DNA of 64,000 nucleotides from an uncultured Amylibacter sp. Lineage in GTDB: Bacteria > Pseudomonadota > Alphaproteobacteria > Rhodobacterales > Rhodobacteraceae. This document shows, piece by piece, positions 8,691 through 18,145 of the stretch; within the stretch, counting starts at the first letter, position 1; the number at the start of each line of letters is the position of its first letter. Location of the stretch: positions 2,683,001 through 2,747,000 of the forward strand of contig OX044354.1 in the NCBI GenBank assembly GCA_943846615.1. Reading direction: 5' to 3'. Both the position numbers and the translations under genes were made by a program. The notes beneath the pieces were generated by a model. That model was not told the DNA's origin. It worked only from the letters and a program-made list of their open reading frames with translations, and searched no databases.

Positions 8691-9953
8691 ATGAGCAATT
8701 CCGAAACCGTTTTGGCCAATGATGGTACGTCGTTAAAAGCGAGCCTTGCCAAGTCATTGCGCCGTCAAAAAATCCGTGCGCTGTTGTTGATCGCGCCGCT
8801 ATTGCTTTTCGTTCTGTTAACTTTCATCGCGCCTATCGTGGACATGTTGTTCCGTTCTGTCGAAAACAGTATTGTTCAAGAAACCTTGCCCGAAACGGTG
8901 CAACAATTGGCCAGCTGGGATTCCACAACTGGCGAAGCACCAGACGAGTTGGTTTTTGCGGCACTTGCGCGTGATCTGAAGGTGGCGGTTGCCAGTAAAT
9001 CGCATACCAAGCTGGGATCGCGATTGAACTATGAGCAGACAGGGATTTCATCGCTATTTCGTCAAACAGGGCGCAAAGTTAAGAAGCTGGATTTGGAAAA
9101 TACGCCATCATTCAAGGATGCGTTTTTCAAGATGAATAAAAAATGGAACGATCCGACCATCTGGACCACAATCCAGAACTTTTCAGGGAAATACACTGAT
9201 GGGTATTTTCTGGCGGCAGCCGATCTAGAGCGCAGCACAGAGGGTGTTCAGGCCGTTCCGGAAGATGAGAAAATCTATTTTAAGCTGTTTTTACGCACGT
9301 TGCAGATGAGTTTGACCATTACGGTAATGTGTATTTTGCTGGGCTATCCCATTGCATTTTTGCTGGCGACCTTGCCATTGCGCACGTCGAACATGTTGAT
9401 GATTTTAGTGTTGTTACCGTTCTGGACATCGCTGTTGGTGCGGACATCCGCATGGAAGGTTTTGTTGCAGCAACAAGGGGTTATTAATGATTTCCTTGTC
9501 TTCGTTGGCATTGTTGCCGATGATAATCGTTTGGAATTGATCAACAACGTCACGGGTACAGTGATTGCGATGACGCATATTTTACTTCCGTTTATGATCT
9601 TACCGCTGTTTTCGGTGATGAAGACAATTCCGCCTACCTATATGAGGGCAGCGAAATCCATGGGGGCGAATGATTTTACCGCATTCCGTCGCGTCTATTT
9701 TCCACAATCAATTCCAGGTATTGGCGCGGGTTCGATCCTATGTTTCATTTTGGCGATTGGTTACTACATCACGCCTGAAATCGTGGGTGGTACCAAGGGT
9801 GTGTTTATTTCAAACCGTATCGCATACCACATTTCCAGTTCGCTTAACTGGGGGCTGGGCGCCGCGTTGGGTGCGATTTTGCTGGTGGTGGTTTTGATGC
9901 TGTACTGGCTGTACGACAAATTCGTCGGCATCGATAATGTGAAGTTAGGATAG
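8691..9953 (+). CDS. potB: Polyamine-type ABC transporter permease with long periplasmic loop
   Basis: An N-terminal helix (about residues 25-50 of the protein) is followed by a hydrophilic stretch of roughly 150 residues, then five helices with the binding-protein-dependent permease EAA region (MRAAKSMGANDFTAFRRVY). The family is PotB-like; the long first loop makes it about 420 residues rather than the usual 280-310, a variant seen in alphaproteobacteria. The ATG at 8691 is chosen; a GTG at 8673 would add six residues. It works as a heterodimer with the next gene product in the inner membrane. Confidence 0.85.
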   Translation: MSNSETVLANDGTSLKASLAKSLRRQKIRALLLIAPLLLFVLLTFIAPIVDMLFRSVENSIVQETLPETVQQLASWDSTTGEAPDELVFAALARDLKVAVASKSHTKLGSRLNYEQTGISSLFRQTGRKVKKLDLENTPSFKDAFFKMNKKWNDPTIWTTIQNFSGKYTDGYFLAAADLERSTEGVQAVPEDEKIYFKLFLRTLQMSLTITVMCILLGYPIAFLLATLPLRTSNMLMILVLLPFWTSLLVRTSAWKVLLQQQGVINDFLVFVGIVADDNRLELINNVTGTVIAMTHILLPFMILPLFSVMKTIPPTYMRAAKSMGANDFTAFRRVYFPQSIPGIGAGSILCFILAIGYYITPEIVGGTKGVFISNRIAYHISSSLNWGLGAALGAILLVVVLMLYWLYDKFVGIDNVKLG

Positions 9954-9956
9954 ATT

Positions 9957-10808
9957 ATGGGATTGCCAATTTACGCATCACCAGCGCAAAAAGCGTGGTA
10001 TTATACATTCCGTATTCTGTGCGGGATGATCTTCTTCTTCCTGATTTTCCCGATTTTGGTGATTATACCTTTGTCGTTTAACGCGCAGGATTTTTTCACG
10101 TTTACACCTGAAATGTTAGCATTCAAGGCGGAGGGTTATTCGTTAAAGCACTACGAGGATTTCTTTACCAATAATGATTGGCAGAATGCGTTGAAGAACT
10201 CTTTACGGATCGCACCGATAGCGACGATTATGTCGGTGTCATTCGGCACGCTGGCAGCAATTGGTTTGTCTCAATCACATGTTCCAGCACGTCGTGCAAT
10301 CATGGCGATCTTGATTTCGCCGATGATCGTACCGCTGATTATTTCTGCGACGGGTATGTACTTCTTTTACTCAAAAATTGGTATCCAAGGCACATATTGG
10401 GGCGTTGTTTTGGCACACGCCGTGTTGGGAGTTCCATTTGTGATTATCACTGTGACGGCCACATTGGTTGGCTTTGATAAATCACTAACCCGCGCGGCGG
10501 CGAATATGGGGGCGGGGCCTGTGCGCACGTTCTTTAAAATTCAAATGCCGTTGATTTTGCCTGGCGTAATTTCGGGTGGTTTGTTTGCCTTTATCACGTC
10601 ATTTGATGAGGTCGTTGTCGTGTTGTTTGTGGGCTCGGCTGGTCAGAAGACTTTGCCATGGCAGATGTTCACGGGATTGCGTGAACAGATCAGCCCGACG
10701 ATTTTAGCGGTGGCAACGATCCTGATCGCGATGTCGATCCTGTTGCTAACGACGCTGGAATTGCTACGCCGCCGTTCGGAGCGCCTACGTGGAATGTCAC
10801 CGGGTTAA
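9957..10808 (+). CDS. potC: Polyamine-type ABC transporter permease
   Basis: The 283-residue protein has six predicted helices and the permease loop TRAAANMGAGPVRTFFKIQMP, which docks onto the ATPase. It is the second permease of the importer. The ATG follows AGGAT and lies 3 bases after the potB stop. A strong terminator ends the operon 22 bases downstream. Confidence 0.87.
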   Translation: MGLPIYASPAQKAWYYTFRILCGMIFFFLIFPILVIIPLSFNAQDFFTFTPEMLAFKAEGYSLKHYEDFFTNNDWQNALKNSLRIAPIATIMSVSFGTLAAIGLSQSHVPARRAIMAILISPMIVPLIISATGMYFFYSKIGIQGTYWGVVLAHAVLGVPFVIITVTATLVGFDKSLTRAAANMGAGPVRTFFKIQMPLILPGVISGGLFAFITSFDEVVVVLFVGSAGQKTLPWQMFTGLREQISPTILAVATILIAMSILLLTTLELLRRRSERLRGMSPG

Positions 10809-10830
10809 TGTTGGCGACATAAATTTTAAG

Positions 10831-10865
10831 GGCCGCTGTTGAATGACAGCGGCCTTTTTCGTTTT
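10831..10865 (+). terminator. Rho-independent terminator of the polyamine importer operon
   Basis: GGCCGCTGT and ACAGCGGCC form a perfect 9-bp stem with a 6-base loop, followed by TTTTTCGTTTT. It overlaps the end of the convergent cupin gene by a few bases. Confidence 0.9.
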
Positions 10866-11220
10866 AGATATGTGGTTTTGGCGCTGGCACGCGATCGGCG
10901 TCGCCTGAATTTGGCTCGCCAGTGGGTTCAATTAGTAAAACCTTCACCTCGTTTTCGGCGCGTGGACGATGCACCACACCTTTGGGCACAATGAACAATT
11001 CGCCTGCTTTCACTACGCGACTTTCCTCGCCCTCGATATCCATGAACATCTCGCCTTCGATCACATAAAAGAAGTCATCGGTGTCGGCGTGTAAATGATA
11101 GGGAAACTCACCCTGAAATTTTACAACCATCACGTCATTTTGGTTGTAGTTTGCCACCACATGCGGGTCCCAATGTGTGTTAAACATTGCAAGTTTTTCA
11201 GACACGTTGATCGTTTTCAT
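10864..11220 (-). CDS. Small cupin domain protein
   Basis: The 118-residue single-domain cupin has the metal-binding pattern YHLHADTDDFFYVIEGE and a second motif with GVVHRP. The ATG at 11220 is preferred because AAGGAG sits 6 bases upstream; earlier in-frame codons have no signal. Proteins of this type are often sugar or oxalate-like ligand binders or isomerases, but no substrate can be assigned. It stands apart from the AEC permease gene upstream by about 50 bases on the same strand. Confidence 0.75.
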   Translation of the reverse strand: MKTINVSEKLAMFNTHWDPHVVANYNQNDVMVVKFQGEFPYHLHADTDDFFYVIEGEMFMDIEGEESRVVKAGELFIVPKGVVHRPRAENEVKVLLIEPTGEPNSGDADRVPAPKPHI

Positions 11221-11269
11221 GAACTTCTCCTTCGGTGTATGGGTTGTGCATGGATTGTGCATCACCATT

Positions 11270-12202
11270 TTAACCTAAAAACGCCAACCAAGCGGTGATC
11301 GTGAATACGCTGATTGCGGTGCAAATAACCACCGATGTGGCGGCGGTTTGTTCGGCGCGTTTATACATGCTGGCGAAGATATAGGTGTTGATGCCCGGTG
11401 GCATTGCCGCAATCACTACACAAGAATTCCGCACACTCGTGGGTAGTTCGAAAACGTGAGTGCCCATGATGTAAACAAATGTCGGGAACAGGATCAGTTT
11501 TACCAAACCAACCATGGCCACCTCTGGTAGGTTGCTGGTTAATTTGTAGCGATGCAAAACGCCACCCAGTGCGAAGAGGGCCACGGGTAGGGCGCTACGG
11601 GCCATCATTTCCAATGCTGCTTCTAATGTTGTTGGCATGGCGATGCCGCTGAAGTTAAAGGCGAAACCCATGATCAAGGCCAGTGCCAATGCGTTGTGGA
11701 AAATGGCGTTTGTGACTGCCTTGAAGATTGCGACAGGGCCATGACCGCCTGCACGTAAAACCTCCATACATGTGATGCCGATTATATAGCAAAACAACAC
11801 ATGAACCGACGCCAAGGCATAGTTGGTGGAAAGTGCTGGCGTGCCATATGCGCGTTCCATGATGGGGAGGCCCAAGAGAACCATGTTGGAAAACAAAGTG
11901 GTGAAGCCAACGGCGACAGCTTGGCCAGGGGTGCGTTGAAACATCAGGTATCCCATGAGGCCGCCGATGATGAATATGAATGCGGCGGGTAGGTAGTAGG
12001 TGGCGAACAATGGGATGTTGAAATAGGTTTCAAGATCAAGCTGTGCTACCGCCAAAAACAACAAGCAAGGGATGGCAAATTTTTGGGCAAATTTCGCAAG
12101 TGCATCGACCGCATCATTAGATAAGAGTTTTTGCCACATAGCTGCATATCCCGCCGCGATGATCAGGAATACGGGCAGGACAGTAATGAAGATGCTGAGC
12201 AT
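11270..12202 (-). CDS. AEC family transporter (auxin efflux carrier / malate permease type)
   Basis: The 310 residues form about ten membrane helices, with the start MLSIFITVLPVFLIIAAGY and the conserved AMPPGINTYIFASMY block of the auxin efflux carrier family. Family members export or import carboxylates such as malate. Nothing in the surroundings defines the substrate. The gene lies 3 bases after the MBL hydrolase stop codon, suggesting cotranscription with the upstream genes. Confidence 0.85.
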   Translation of the reverse strand: MLSIFITVLPVFLIIAAGYAAMWQKLLSNDAVDALAKFAQKFAIPCLLFLAVAQLDLETYFNIPLFATYYLPAAFIFIIGGLMGYLMFQRTPGQAVAVGFTTLFSNMVLLGLPIMERAYGTPALSTNYALASVHVLFCYIIGITCMEVLRAGGHGPVAIFKAVTNAIFHNALALALIMGFAFNFSGIAMPTTLEAALEMMARSALPVALFALGGVLHRYKLTSNLPEVAMVGLVKLILFPTFVYIMGTHVFELPTSVRNSCVVIAAMPPGINTYIFASMYKRAEQTAATSVVICTAISVFTITAWLAFLG

Positions 12203-12204
12203 TG

Positions 12205-13002
12205 TTAAACCTTGTAGGTTAGCTGCATGCCATCATATGCAGGTGTGACATTATCGGGCGTTTCACGGTCCAGCGTTTCATAATCTAAATCGACGTGCAT
12301 GTTGGTTAGGATCGCGCGTTTGGGGGCGTATGTTTCGATCCATTCTAACGCCTGTTCCACGTTCGCATGACTAGGATGTGGGGTGTAGCGCAGGCTGTCT
12401 AATATCCAACATTCAATATTTGCGAGGTCGATTTCTGGATTTCCCATTAATGCAGAAATATCAGGAGTGTATAGGACGTCATTCACACGAATAGCACGTA
12501 CATCGATGTTGCCGTGTTCCACGTCAAATGTATTGATCCTAATCTGTCCGCCTGCGCCATCCACGACCAGTTCTGAACCAAGATCATGCATGTCCAAAAT
12601 GGGGGGATATGGTGATCCCGTGGGGGTTTCAAATGCGTATCCGAAACGTTCCATAATCATGTCGCGCGTGCGTGGGCCAGCAAAGACAGGCAGGCGTCTT
12701 TTCATTGCTAAAACAATCATCCGTAGATCATCTAAACCATGTAAATGATCGGCATGTTCATGGGTGTAGACCACAGCGTCCAATGCGCCGATTTCAGCGT
12801 CCAATAGTTGTTCGCGCATATCGGGTGAAGTGTCGATTAACACGGACGTAACGCCTTCGTTCTCAAAGCGTTGTATCAGAAGCGAACAGCGTCTGCGTTT
12901 GTTGCGTGGATTTTTGGGGTCGCACGCCCCCCAATTGCCGCCCAAACGTGGTACGCCGCCCGAGGAGCCACAACCAAGTATGGTGAAGCGCAGCTCAGCC
13001 AT
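12205..13002 (-). CDS. MBL fold metallo-hydrolase (PhnP-like)
   Basis: The protein begins FTILGCGSSGGVPRLGGNWG and has the metal-binding motif VYTHEHADHLHGLDDLR near residue 75, both typical of the PhnP-like group of metallo-beta-lactamase fold phosphodiesterases. Later histidines (DVEHG, NMHVD) complete the site. In Rhodobacterales this gene commonly follows tatD, and here its start overlaps the tatD stop by one base. The physiological substrate is probably a cyclic phosphodiester but is not known. Confidence 0.85.
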   Translation of the reverse strand: MAELRFTILGCGSSGGVPRLGGNWGACDPKNPRNKRRRCSLLIQRFENEGVTSVLIDTSPDMREQLLDAEIGALDAVVYTHEHADHLHGLDDLRMIVLAMKRRLPVFAGPRTRDMIMERFGYAFETPTGSPYPPILDMHDLGSELVVDGAGGQIRINTFDVEHGNIDVRAIRVNDVLYTPDISALMGNPEIDLANIECWILDSLRYTPHPSHANVEQALEWIETYAPKRAILTNMHVDLDYETLDRETPDNVTPAYDGMQLTYKV

Positions 13003-13790
13003 TATAACGCGGCCTTGGAAAACAGGGTGCTGAAATTTTGCGTCGTTTGTTCAGCAAAATCAGCGTAGTCCATTCCAAATATTTCCGCGCCAACACGTGC
13101 GGTATCTGCGGTATATGCGGGTTCGTTTCGTTTGCCGCGATAGGGAACTGGTGCCAAGTAGGGAGCGTCTGTTTCGACCAACACGCGATCTACAGGTGCA
13201 TTGGCGAAGATATCGCGAAGGTCTTGGCTCTTTTTAAAGGTCGCGATGCCCGACATGGACAAGTAGAAGCCCAAATCTAATGCTGCGCGACCCAGTTCAG
13301 CGGAGGAGGAAAAGCAGTGCATGACGCATGAATATACGCCCTTGGTGCGTTCGTCGCGCAGGATTTCTATCATGTCATCATCGGCTGCACGGGAGTGTAT
13401 GATGAGTGGTAATCCCGTTTCACGCGCGGCTGTGATGTGGATGCGTAGGGATTGTTTTTGGACCTCTGCACTCTCGGATGTGTAATGATAATCCAATCCC
13501 GTTTCGCCAATCCCAACCATTTTGGGATGTTGGGCGATTTCGATCAATTGATCGACTGTTGTCATCGGTTCTTCGCTGACGTGCATTGGGTGTGCGCCAG
13601 CGGCGTAGAAAACTGGGGCGTAGGTTTCTGCAATGGCCCGCACGGATGGCTCGTTTTTAAGGCGTGTACAGATCGTAACCATACGCGCAACACCAGCATC
13701 GTTTGCGCGGGCGATTAGATCGGGAATTTCGCCTTCAAAATCAGGGAAATCTAAATGACAGTGACTATCGACGATAATTGGGTTTGTCAT
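13002..13790 (-). CDS. tatD: TatD family metal-dependent deoxyribonuclease
   Basis: The TIM-barrel hydrolase motifs are all visible: DSHCHLDF at the start, GIGETGLDYHY with the bridging glutamate, IIHSRAAD, CVMHCFSSS and LVETDAPYLAP. TatD enzymes are 3'-5' exonucleases acting in DNA repair or quality control in the cytoplasm. The ATG at 13790 is preferred because GAGG lies 5 bases upstream; a GTG five codons earlier overlaps the holB stop. In related genomes metG often lies between holB and tatD, but it is not here. Confidence 0.92.
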   Translation of the reverse strand: MTNPIIVDSHCHLDFPDFEGEIPDLIARANDAGVARMVTICTRLKNEPSVRAIAETYAPVFYAAGAHPMHVSEEPMTTVDQLIEIAQHPKMVGIGETGLDYHYTSESAEVQKQSLRIHITAARETGLPLIIHSRAADDDMIEILRDERTKGVYSCVMHCFSSSAELGRAALDLGFYLSMSGIATFKKSQDLRDIFANAPVDRVLVETDAPYLAPVPYRGKRNEPAYTADTARVGAEIFGMDYADFAEQTTQNFSTLFSKAAL

Positions 13791-13797
13791 GTTGGCC

Positions 13798-14907
13798 TCA
13801 GACACGAGCGGTTTCTTCGAATGTAAGCAACATATCTAGGATCACTGAGGAAGGGTCAAGATTAACCGCGCGGGCGTGCGTGGTGCGTGATGTGGTTTGT
13901 TGCAACAGATCTGCCCATTTTCGCGCGGATTGAATGTTTGGGGCCAGTTTGGACAGGATTAATGCTTCGCCTTGTGCGGCCTCTGAAAAATCGGAGGGTT
14001 GTAATGCGCCGAATTTGGCGAGGCGGGCGATGAATTGGGCGTAGAGGCGCAGCGTCATAGCGTACCGTTCCACCGCGTTTTTACCGACACAGGCGTCCGC
14101 CATCGATTGCATCGTTTGACGATCCATGCGGGGTGCTTGGCCCGCCAATTCGACAATAGAGCGGTACAGATTGGCGCCCTCGCTGGAAATCAGATCGATG
14201 GACGCGCCAACAGAGCCATCCGCTAGGATACCGACGGTTTGCAGTTCGGATTGTGTTTCGAAACCTGATTGCGCCAATGCGGCCCTAAGGTCGTTTGGTT
14301 GCAAGGCGTTACAGCGTAATGTGCGGCAACGGGAACGGATTGTGGGCAGCAGGCGAGAGGGTTGGTGGCTGACGAGTAGGATTAAAACCTTGGCTGGTGG
14401 TTCCTCCAATACCTTAAGTAATGCGTTTGCGGCGGCGGTGTTCATTTCGTCGGCGGCATCGATGATTGCCACACGCCATCCGCCATCTGCGGCGGAGAGG
14501 GTGAAGAAGCTTTTGAGTTTGCGAATTTCATCGACGGTGATGTTTTGTTTCAGTTTTTTGGTTTTTTCATCCCATGGACGACGTGCCAGATATAGCCCCG
14601 GTTCGCCCATGGCATCGATGCGCCGTGAAACGGGGTGATCGGGGGATACATCCAATGTGGTAGGGGCGGCTTCGTCGAACATGCCGCCCTTTTCTGGTTG
14701 TGCCAGTAGGAACCGTGCGATTTTCCATGCTAATGTCGCCTTACCGATGCCCTTAGGGCCAGTGATCATCCATGCATGATGAAGGCGGTCCGAATTATAG
14801 GCATTCAGGAAATCGGCCTGTGGCGCGTCGTGACCGTGCAGGGTGTATGTGTGGCGCGGGTGGCATGCGCCAGCCTGTTGATCCGAATATTGGATGTCAT
14901 CGCTCAT
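13798..14907 (-). CDS. holB: DNA polymerase III subunit delta prime
   Basis: HolB is part of the clamp loader that places the beta clamp on DNA. The sequence has an AAA+ fold with ITGPKGIGKATLA as P-loop, DAADEMNTAAANALLKVLEEPP as Walker B and sensor region, and SRCRTLRC. The chosen ATG at 14907 overlaps the tmk stop as ATGA, giving 369 residues; the in-frame extension upstream is the tmk gene read in another frame. The overlap implies translational coupling with tmk. Confidence 0.92.
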   Translation of the reverse strand: MSDDIQYSDQQAGACHPRHTYTLHGHDAPQADFLNAYNSDRLHHAWMITGPKGIGKATLAWKIARFLLAQPEKGGMFDEAAPTTLDVSPDHPVSRRIDAMGEPGLYLARRPWDEKTKKLKQNITVDEIRKLKSFFTLSAADGGWRVAIIDAADEMNTAAANALLKVLEEPPAKVLILLVSHQPSRLLPTIRSRCRTLRCNALQPNDLRAALAQSGFETQSELQTVGILADGSVGASIDLISSEGANLYRSIVELAGQAPRMDRQTMQSMADACVGKNAVERYAMTLRLYAQFIARLAKFGALQPSDFSEAAQGEALILSKLAPNIQSARKWADLLQQTTSRTTHARAVNLDPSSVILDMLLTFEETARV

Positions 14908-15527
14908 GTGAGGCGGGCCGTGACGATGTTTTCGATATCTTGGGCGATGGTTTCGCGATCCCGCATGCCGTCGATCACGTGACAACGATCATTTTGCGAT
15001 GCGGCAAGTTCCAGAAAACCCGCGCGAAGCGATTTTTGGAATGATAGGCCGAAATCCTCGAACCGATCTTCGCCGCTGTCGCGTGCCAAGCCACGTGCCA
15101 ACGAATTTTCGGGATCAGCATCGATAACGAAAGTTATATCGGGTTCTTTCTGGATGATGATGTCGTGCAATTGATCGACGGTGGCGCGTAGATCGGCGCG
15201 GGCAACGCCCTGATAGACGCGGGTTGAATCGGCGTAGCGATCGCAGATTACGATTTTGCCTGCATCTAATGCGGGCTGGATGGTTTTTTCCATGTGATCC
15301 CGGCGAGCGGCGGTAAACAATAGTATTTCGGTTTCGGGAGACCAGCGATCTGTATCGCCAGAGACCAACAGAGTACGGATCAACTCCGCGCCGACACTGC
15401 CGCCTGGTTCGCGAGTTTTGACGATATCGTGGCTCTTCGCGGATAATTTGGAAGCCAGCATTTCAGATTGGGTTGATTTACCCGATCCATCAATGCCCTC
15501 GAATGTGATAAATAGACCTGTGCCCAT
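14904..15527 (-). CDS. tmk: Thymidylate kinase
   Basis: Tmk phosphorylates dTMP to dTDP. The P-loop is FEGIDGSGKST near residue 8, followed by KTREPGG with the conserved DR-like arginine and CDRYADSTRVYQG for the nucleotide monophosphate site. The start at 15527 is 2 bases beyond the dac stop codon. It belongs to the tight dac-tmk-holB string. Confidence 0.93.
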   Translation of the reverse strand: MGTGLFITFEGIDGSGKSTQSEMLASKLSAKSHDIVKTREPGGSVGAELIRTLLVSGDTDRWSPETEILLFTAARRDHMEKTIQPALDAGKIVICDRYADSTRVYQGVARADLRATVDQLHDIIIQKEPDITFVIDADPENSLARGLARDSGEDRFEDFGLSFQKSLRAGFLELAASQNDRCHVIDGMRDRETIAQDIENIVTARLT

Positions 15528-15529
15528 GT

Positions 15530-16681
15530 TTAATTGCTGGACCACAGTTTGCCACCCAACAAATCATTACTGAGCAATTCGGCGGAGGCCAGAACGCGGG
15601 TAACAATGGAACCTTTGGCAACGTTGTTTTGCGCGACCAAGTTGTGTTTTGTGGTTTCCATAGTAGGTGCAGTCACGGTTAGGGTGGCGACGTGATCGCC
15701 GGCGGCGATCGGTGCCTCTAACGGTCCTTCATAGGTGACTTCGATTGCGACATCATCCAGAGATCCCTGTGGAAATAGGCCTGAAATATTGTTCTGTGCT
15801 ACCAGTCCAACGGTTTTCTCTCCGCCAAGCCATACCTTGGCGTCCGCGATTTTGGTGCCTTTTTTGAATAACTCTTTGCTGACGAATTGGCGGAATGCCC
15901 AATTTGTTAGCTTTTCCGCTTCGCTGGCGCGGGCGCTCTTTGAATCTAATCCTGTGATCATAAAGATTACGCGGCGGTTGCCTTGTTTCGCCGAGCCAAC
16001 AAGACCATACCCAGCCTCGTTTGTGTGGCCTGTTTTTAGGCCATCTGCGCCAATACCAAGGTTTAACAGTGGGTTGCGGTTGTCTTGCTTAACACCGTCC
16101 CAAGTGAAGGAGCGTTGCGAGAAGAAGCCGTAGTATTCGGGAAATTTGGTGATGAGTTCGTTTGCAAGGAATACCAAATCACGTGCGCTCATGCGTTGTT
16201 TGGGGTGCGGCCAGCCAGTGGCGTTACCAAAGGTAGAGGATGTCATGCCCAATTCAACGGCGCGCGTTGTCATTTGTTCGGCGAATGCATCTTCTGTGCC
16301 GGCGATATTTTCAGCGACGGTGATGCAGGCGTCGTTGCCAGATTGTACGATTATACCTTGGATCAAGTCTCGCACAGTGACACGTTCGCCAGTGCGCAGG
16401 AACATGGTTGAACCGCCGCGCGCTGTTGCTTTCTCCGAAACCAGAAATTTTGTGTCCATGGTTACCCGACCATCGCGTAAGGCCTCGAACAGCATCAGAG
16501 CGGTCATAAGTTTTGACATAGATGCAGGCGGGACAGGGCGATCGGCATCTTTGGCCAATAAAACCGTTCCTGTGGTTTGATCGACGATCATTGCGGAACG
16601 TGCCAACGTATCAAACGCCCATGCCTGGCCTGTCATACACATAATAATGGCGAATGCGGTGATTTTACGAATGAATGCCAT
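15530..16681 (-). CDS. dacC: D-alanyl-D-alanine carboxypeptidase (penicillin-binding protein 5/6 type)
   Basis: This enzyme trims the terminal D-alanine of peptidoglycan pentapeptides in the periplasm. A signal peptide ends near TGQAWAFD. The three active-site motifs are present in order: PASMSKLM near residue 54 (SxxK), QSGNDAC near 115 (SxN) and GLKTGHT near 215 (KTG). The C-terminal domain resembles the PBP5-associated beta domain. It lies 3 bases after the SPOR lipoprotein stop codon. Confidence 0.92.
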   Translation of the reverse strand: MAFIRKITAFAIIMCMTGQAWAFDTLARSAMIVDQTTGTVLLAKDADRPVPPASMSKLMTALMLFEALRDGRVTMDTKFLVSEKATARGGSTMFLRTGERVTVRDLIQGIIVQSGNDACITVAENIAGTEDAFAEQMTTRAVELGMTSSTFGNATGWPHPKQRMSARDLVFLANELITKFPEYYGFFSQRSFTWDGVKQDNRNPLLNLGIGADGLKTGHTNEAGYGLVGSAKQGNRRVIFMITGLDSKSARASEAEKLTNWAFRQFVSKELFKKGTKIADAKVWLGGEKTVGLVAQNNISGLFPQGSLDDVAIEVTYEGPLEAPIAAGDHVATLTVTAPTMETTKHNLVAQNNVAKGSIVTRVLASAELLSNDLLGGKLWSSN

Positions 16682-16684
16682 GAC

Positions 16685-17584
16685 TTAACCTTTTACGAAA
16701 TATGCGTCCGAGAAACCCATGGATTTTACGGATGTCAGCAGTTTGGCCTTCTCAGCCTTAGTTGATACAGGGCCAGCCAACACGCGGAAGAAGGTTTTGC
16801 CTTTGGCGCTGGATTTTACGATTTTGCCAGCGAGGCCTTTGGCCTTTAGCTTGGCCAAAGTTGCGTTGGCGTTTGATTCAACACTGAACAGGCCCAGTTG
16901 TGCGTAAACAGCATTTACTGGCACCACAGGCGGTGTTACCGCTGGCTTTGGTGCAACAGCAGCTTTCGTCGCTTTTTGGGCTGGTTTTGTAGCTACTTTG
17001 GCCGTTTTTGCGGCCTTCTTGGCAGGTTTAGTCGCCTTTTGGGGCTTCGCGGCGGGTGTCTTGGTTTCATCCAAAGCTTTTAATGTGGAGGATGCGATGT
17101 CTTCGCTGGGGGCTGGTTTCGGGGCCTTTGGATCGGTGACAGCGGTTTTTTGTATGCGCATCGCCGTGACCGAGATTTCTAATGTGGTTCCCGCAGTTGC
17201 GCCAATGGCGCTGGCAGCGTCAGATGATAGTTGAAACGCAGGGCCGGGCAGGCTCGCTTCGCGATTGAAGAGGGCGCCGATGACGAATTTGCCGTTAGCT
17301 TTGTTACGTATAATAACGCGTTCTGGTTTTTTGTTGTCGGGATGTGCCACCCATACGCCACCCAGTGAGGGTCGACCGTCCCATAATGCCTTGGCTGTTT
17401 TTTGGAACACTTCGGGTGCTTCGACATCTTTTTCGATGAACTTTTTTGCTGCGGCTGGGACGGTTTCGGATTTTTGGGTCGTTTTAAACAACGGCGCACC
17501 TTCTTGACATGCCGCTAATATAACAGCAGATCCAGCCACAAGTGCCACACGACTAAACCCTTTTGTAAAACGATACCTGCTCAC
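16685..17584 (-). CDS. SPOR-domain lipoprotein, RlpA-like
   Basis: The start is taken as GTG at 17584 because AGGAG lies 8 bases upstream; then follows a lipoprotein signal with the lipobox LAAC. Residues about 60-140 look like a degenerate double-psi barrel as in RlpA (RVIIRNKANGKFVIGALFN). A lysine- and alanine-rich linker of about 50 residues leads to a C-terminal SPOR domain, which binds denuded septal peptidoglycan. The position upstream of dac, tmk and holB matches the septal RlpA-family gene of other Rhodobacterales. A role in cell division or envelope remodelling is inferred. Confidence 0.78.
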   Translation of the reverse strand: MSRYRFTKGFSRVALVAGSAVILAACQEGAPLFKTTQKSETVPAAAKKFIEKDVEAPEVFQKTAKALWDGRPSLGGVWVAHPDNKKPERVIIRNKANGKFVIGALFNREASLPGPAFQLSSDAASAIGATAGTTLEISVTAMRIQKTAVTDPKAPKPAPSEDIASSTLKALDETKTPAAKPQKATKPAKKAAKTAKVATKPAQKATKAAVAPKPAVTPPVVPVNAVYAQLGLFSVESNANATLAKLKAKGLAGKIVKSSAKGKTFFRVLAGPVSTKAEKAKLLTSVKSMGFSDAYFVKG

Positions 17585-17777
17585 AATCACCACTCCTGCT
17601 GAGCGAAACAACCCTGACGTTTCGCGATTTGCCGCTTATTTTTCGGCTTGAACAGACCTTAGACAATTATCAACATGGTTGGAAGCATGTTGTTATGCAA
17701 AAAAAATACAATCGGCGCCGATTTGCGCATTAATTGGGCTTGCGTCTGGTTCAAAGTCGATTTAGGAACCGCGTAAC

Positions 17778-17865
17778 GGAGAGGTGGCAGAGTGGTCGAA
17801 TGCGGCGGTCTTGAAAACCGTTGAACTGCGAGGTTCCCAGGGTTCGAATCCCTGTCTCTCCGCCA
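17778..17865 (+). tRNA. tRNA-Ser (anticodon UGA)
   Basis: The acceptor stem GGAGAGG pairs with TCTCTCC (one G-U), followed by G and an encoded CCA. The anticodon loop CTTGAAA gives UGA. A long variable arm and the T arm CAGGG-TTCGAAT-CCCTG are present. A decayed mobile region begins directly behind it. Confidence 0.95.
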
Positions 17866-18145
17866 CTCACTCCAAGGATATTGGGGTGACCTACTTATCC
17901 CAGATATTACCCCCTAGATTCAGCAGCTTAGGCTTTGCGCTAAGATTCTGAGACTTCTTTGATTTCACCTTTTGTGGCTTTTCGTAGTGAAGTCTCAAAC
18001 TAGCAAAAACCATGACCTGGTTTGAGATTTACAGGGATTAACAGGGAATTTTCTTTTTTTGGTGTGGGGCTGGCTATTACACGAAAGCGATCATGATTAA
18101 TCTGGCGCTGCTAATTTGAGATGCTATGTGGTTGCGATTTATACG
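17866..18145. other. Gap between tRNA-Ser and the recombinase remnant with short repeats
   Basis: No gene is visible. The stretch holds an inverted repeat TCTCAAAC/GTTTGAGA (17993-18000 and 18020-18027) and two adjacent near-copies of a 10-base unit, ACAGGGATTA and ACAGGGAATT (18031-18050), followed by a T-rich run. Because the recombinase reads towards the tRNA gene, this could include its terminator or an old attachment site. No second copy of the tRNA 3' end was found up to 23.7 kb. Confidence 0.4.

Noticed and set aside
14908..14985. N-terminal extension of holB
   Set aside because: The extension lies inside tmk and reads as basic low-complexity sequence; the ATG overlapping the tmk stop is the natural start.
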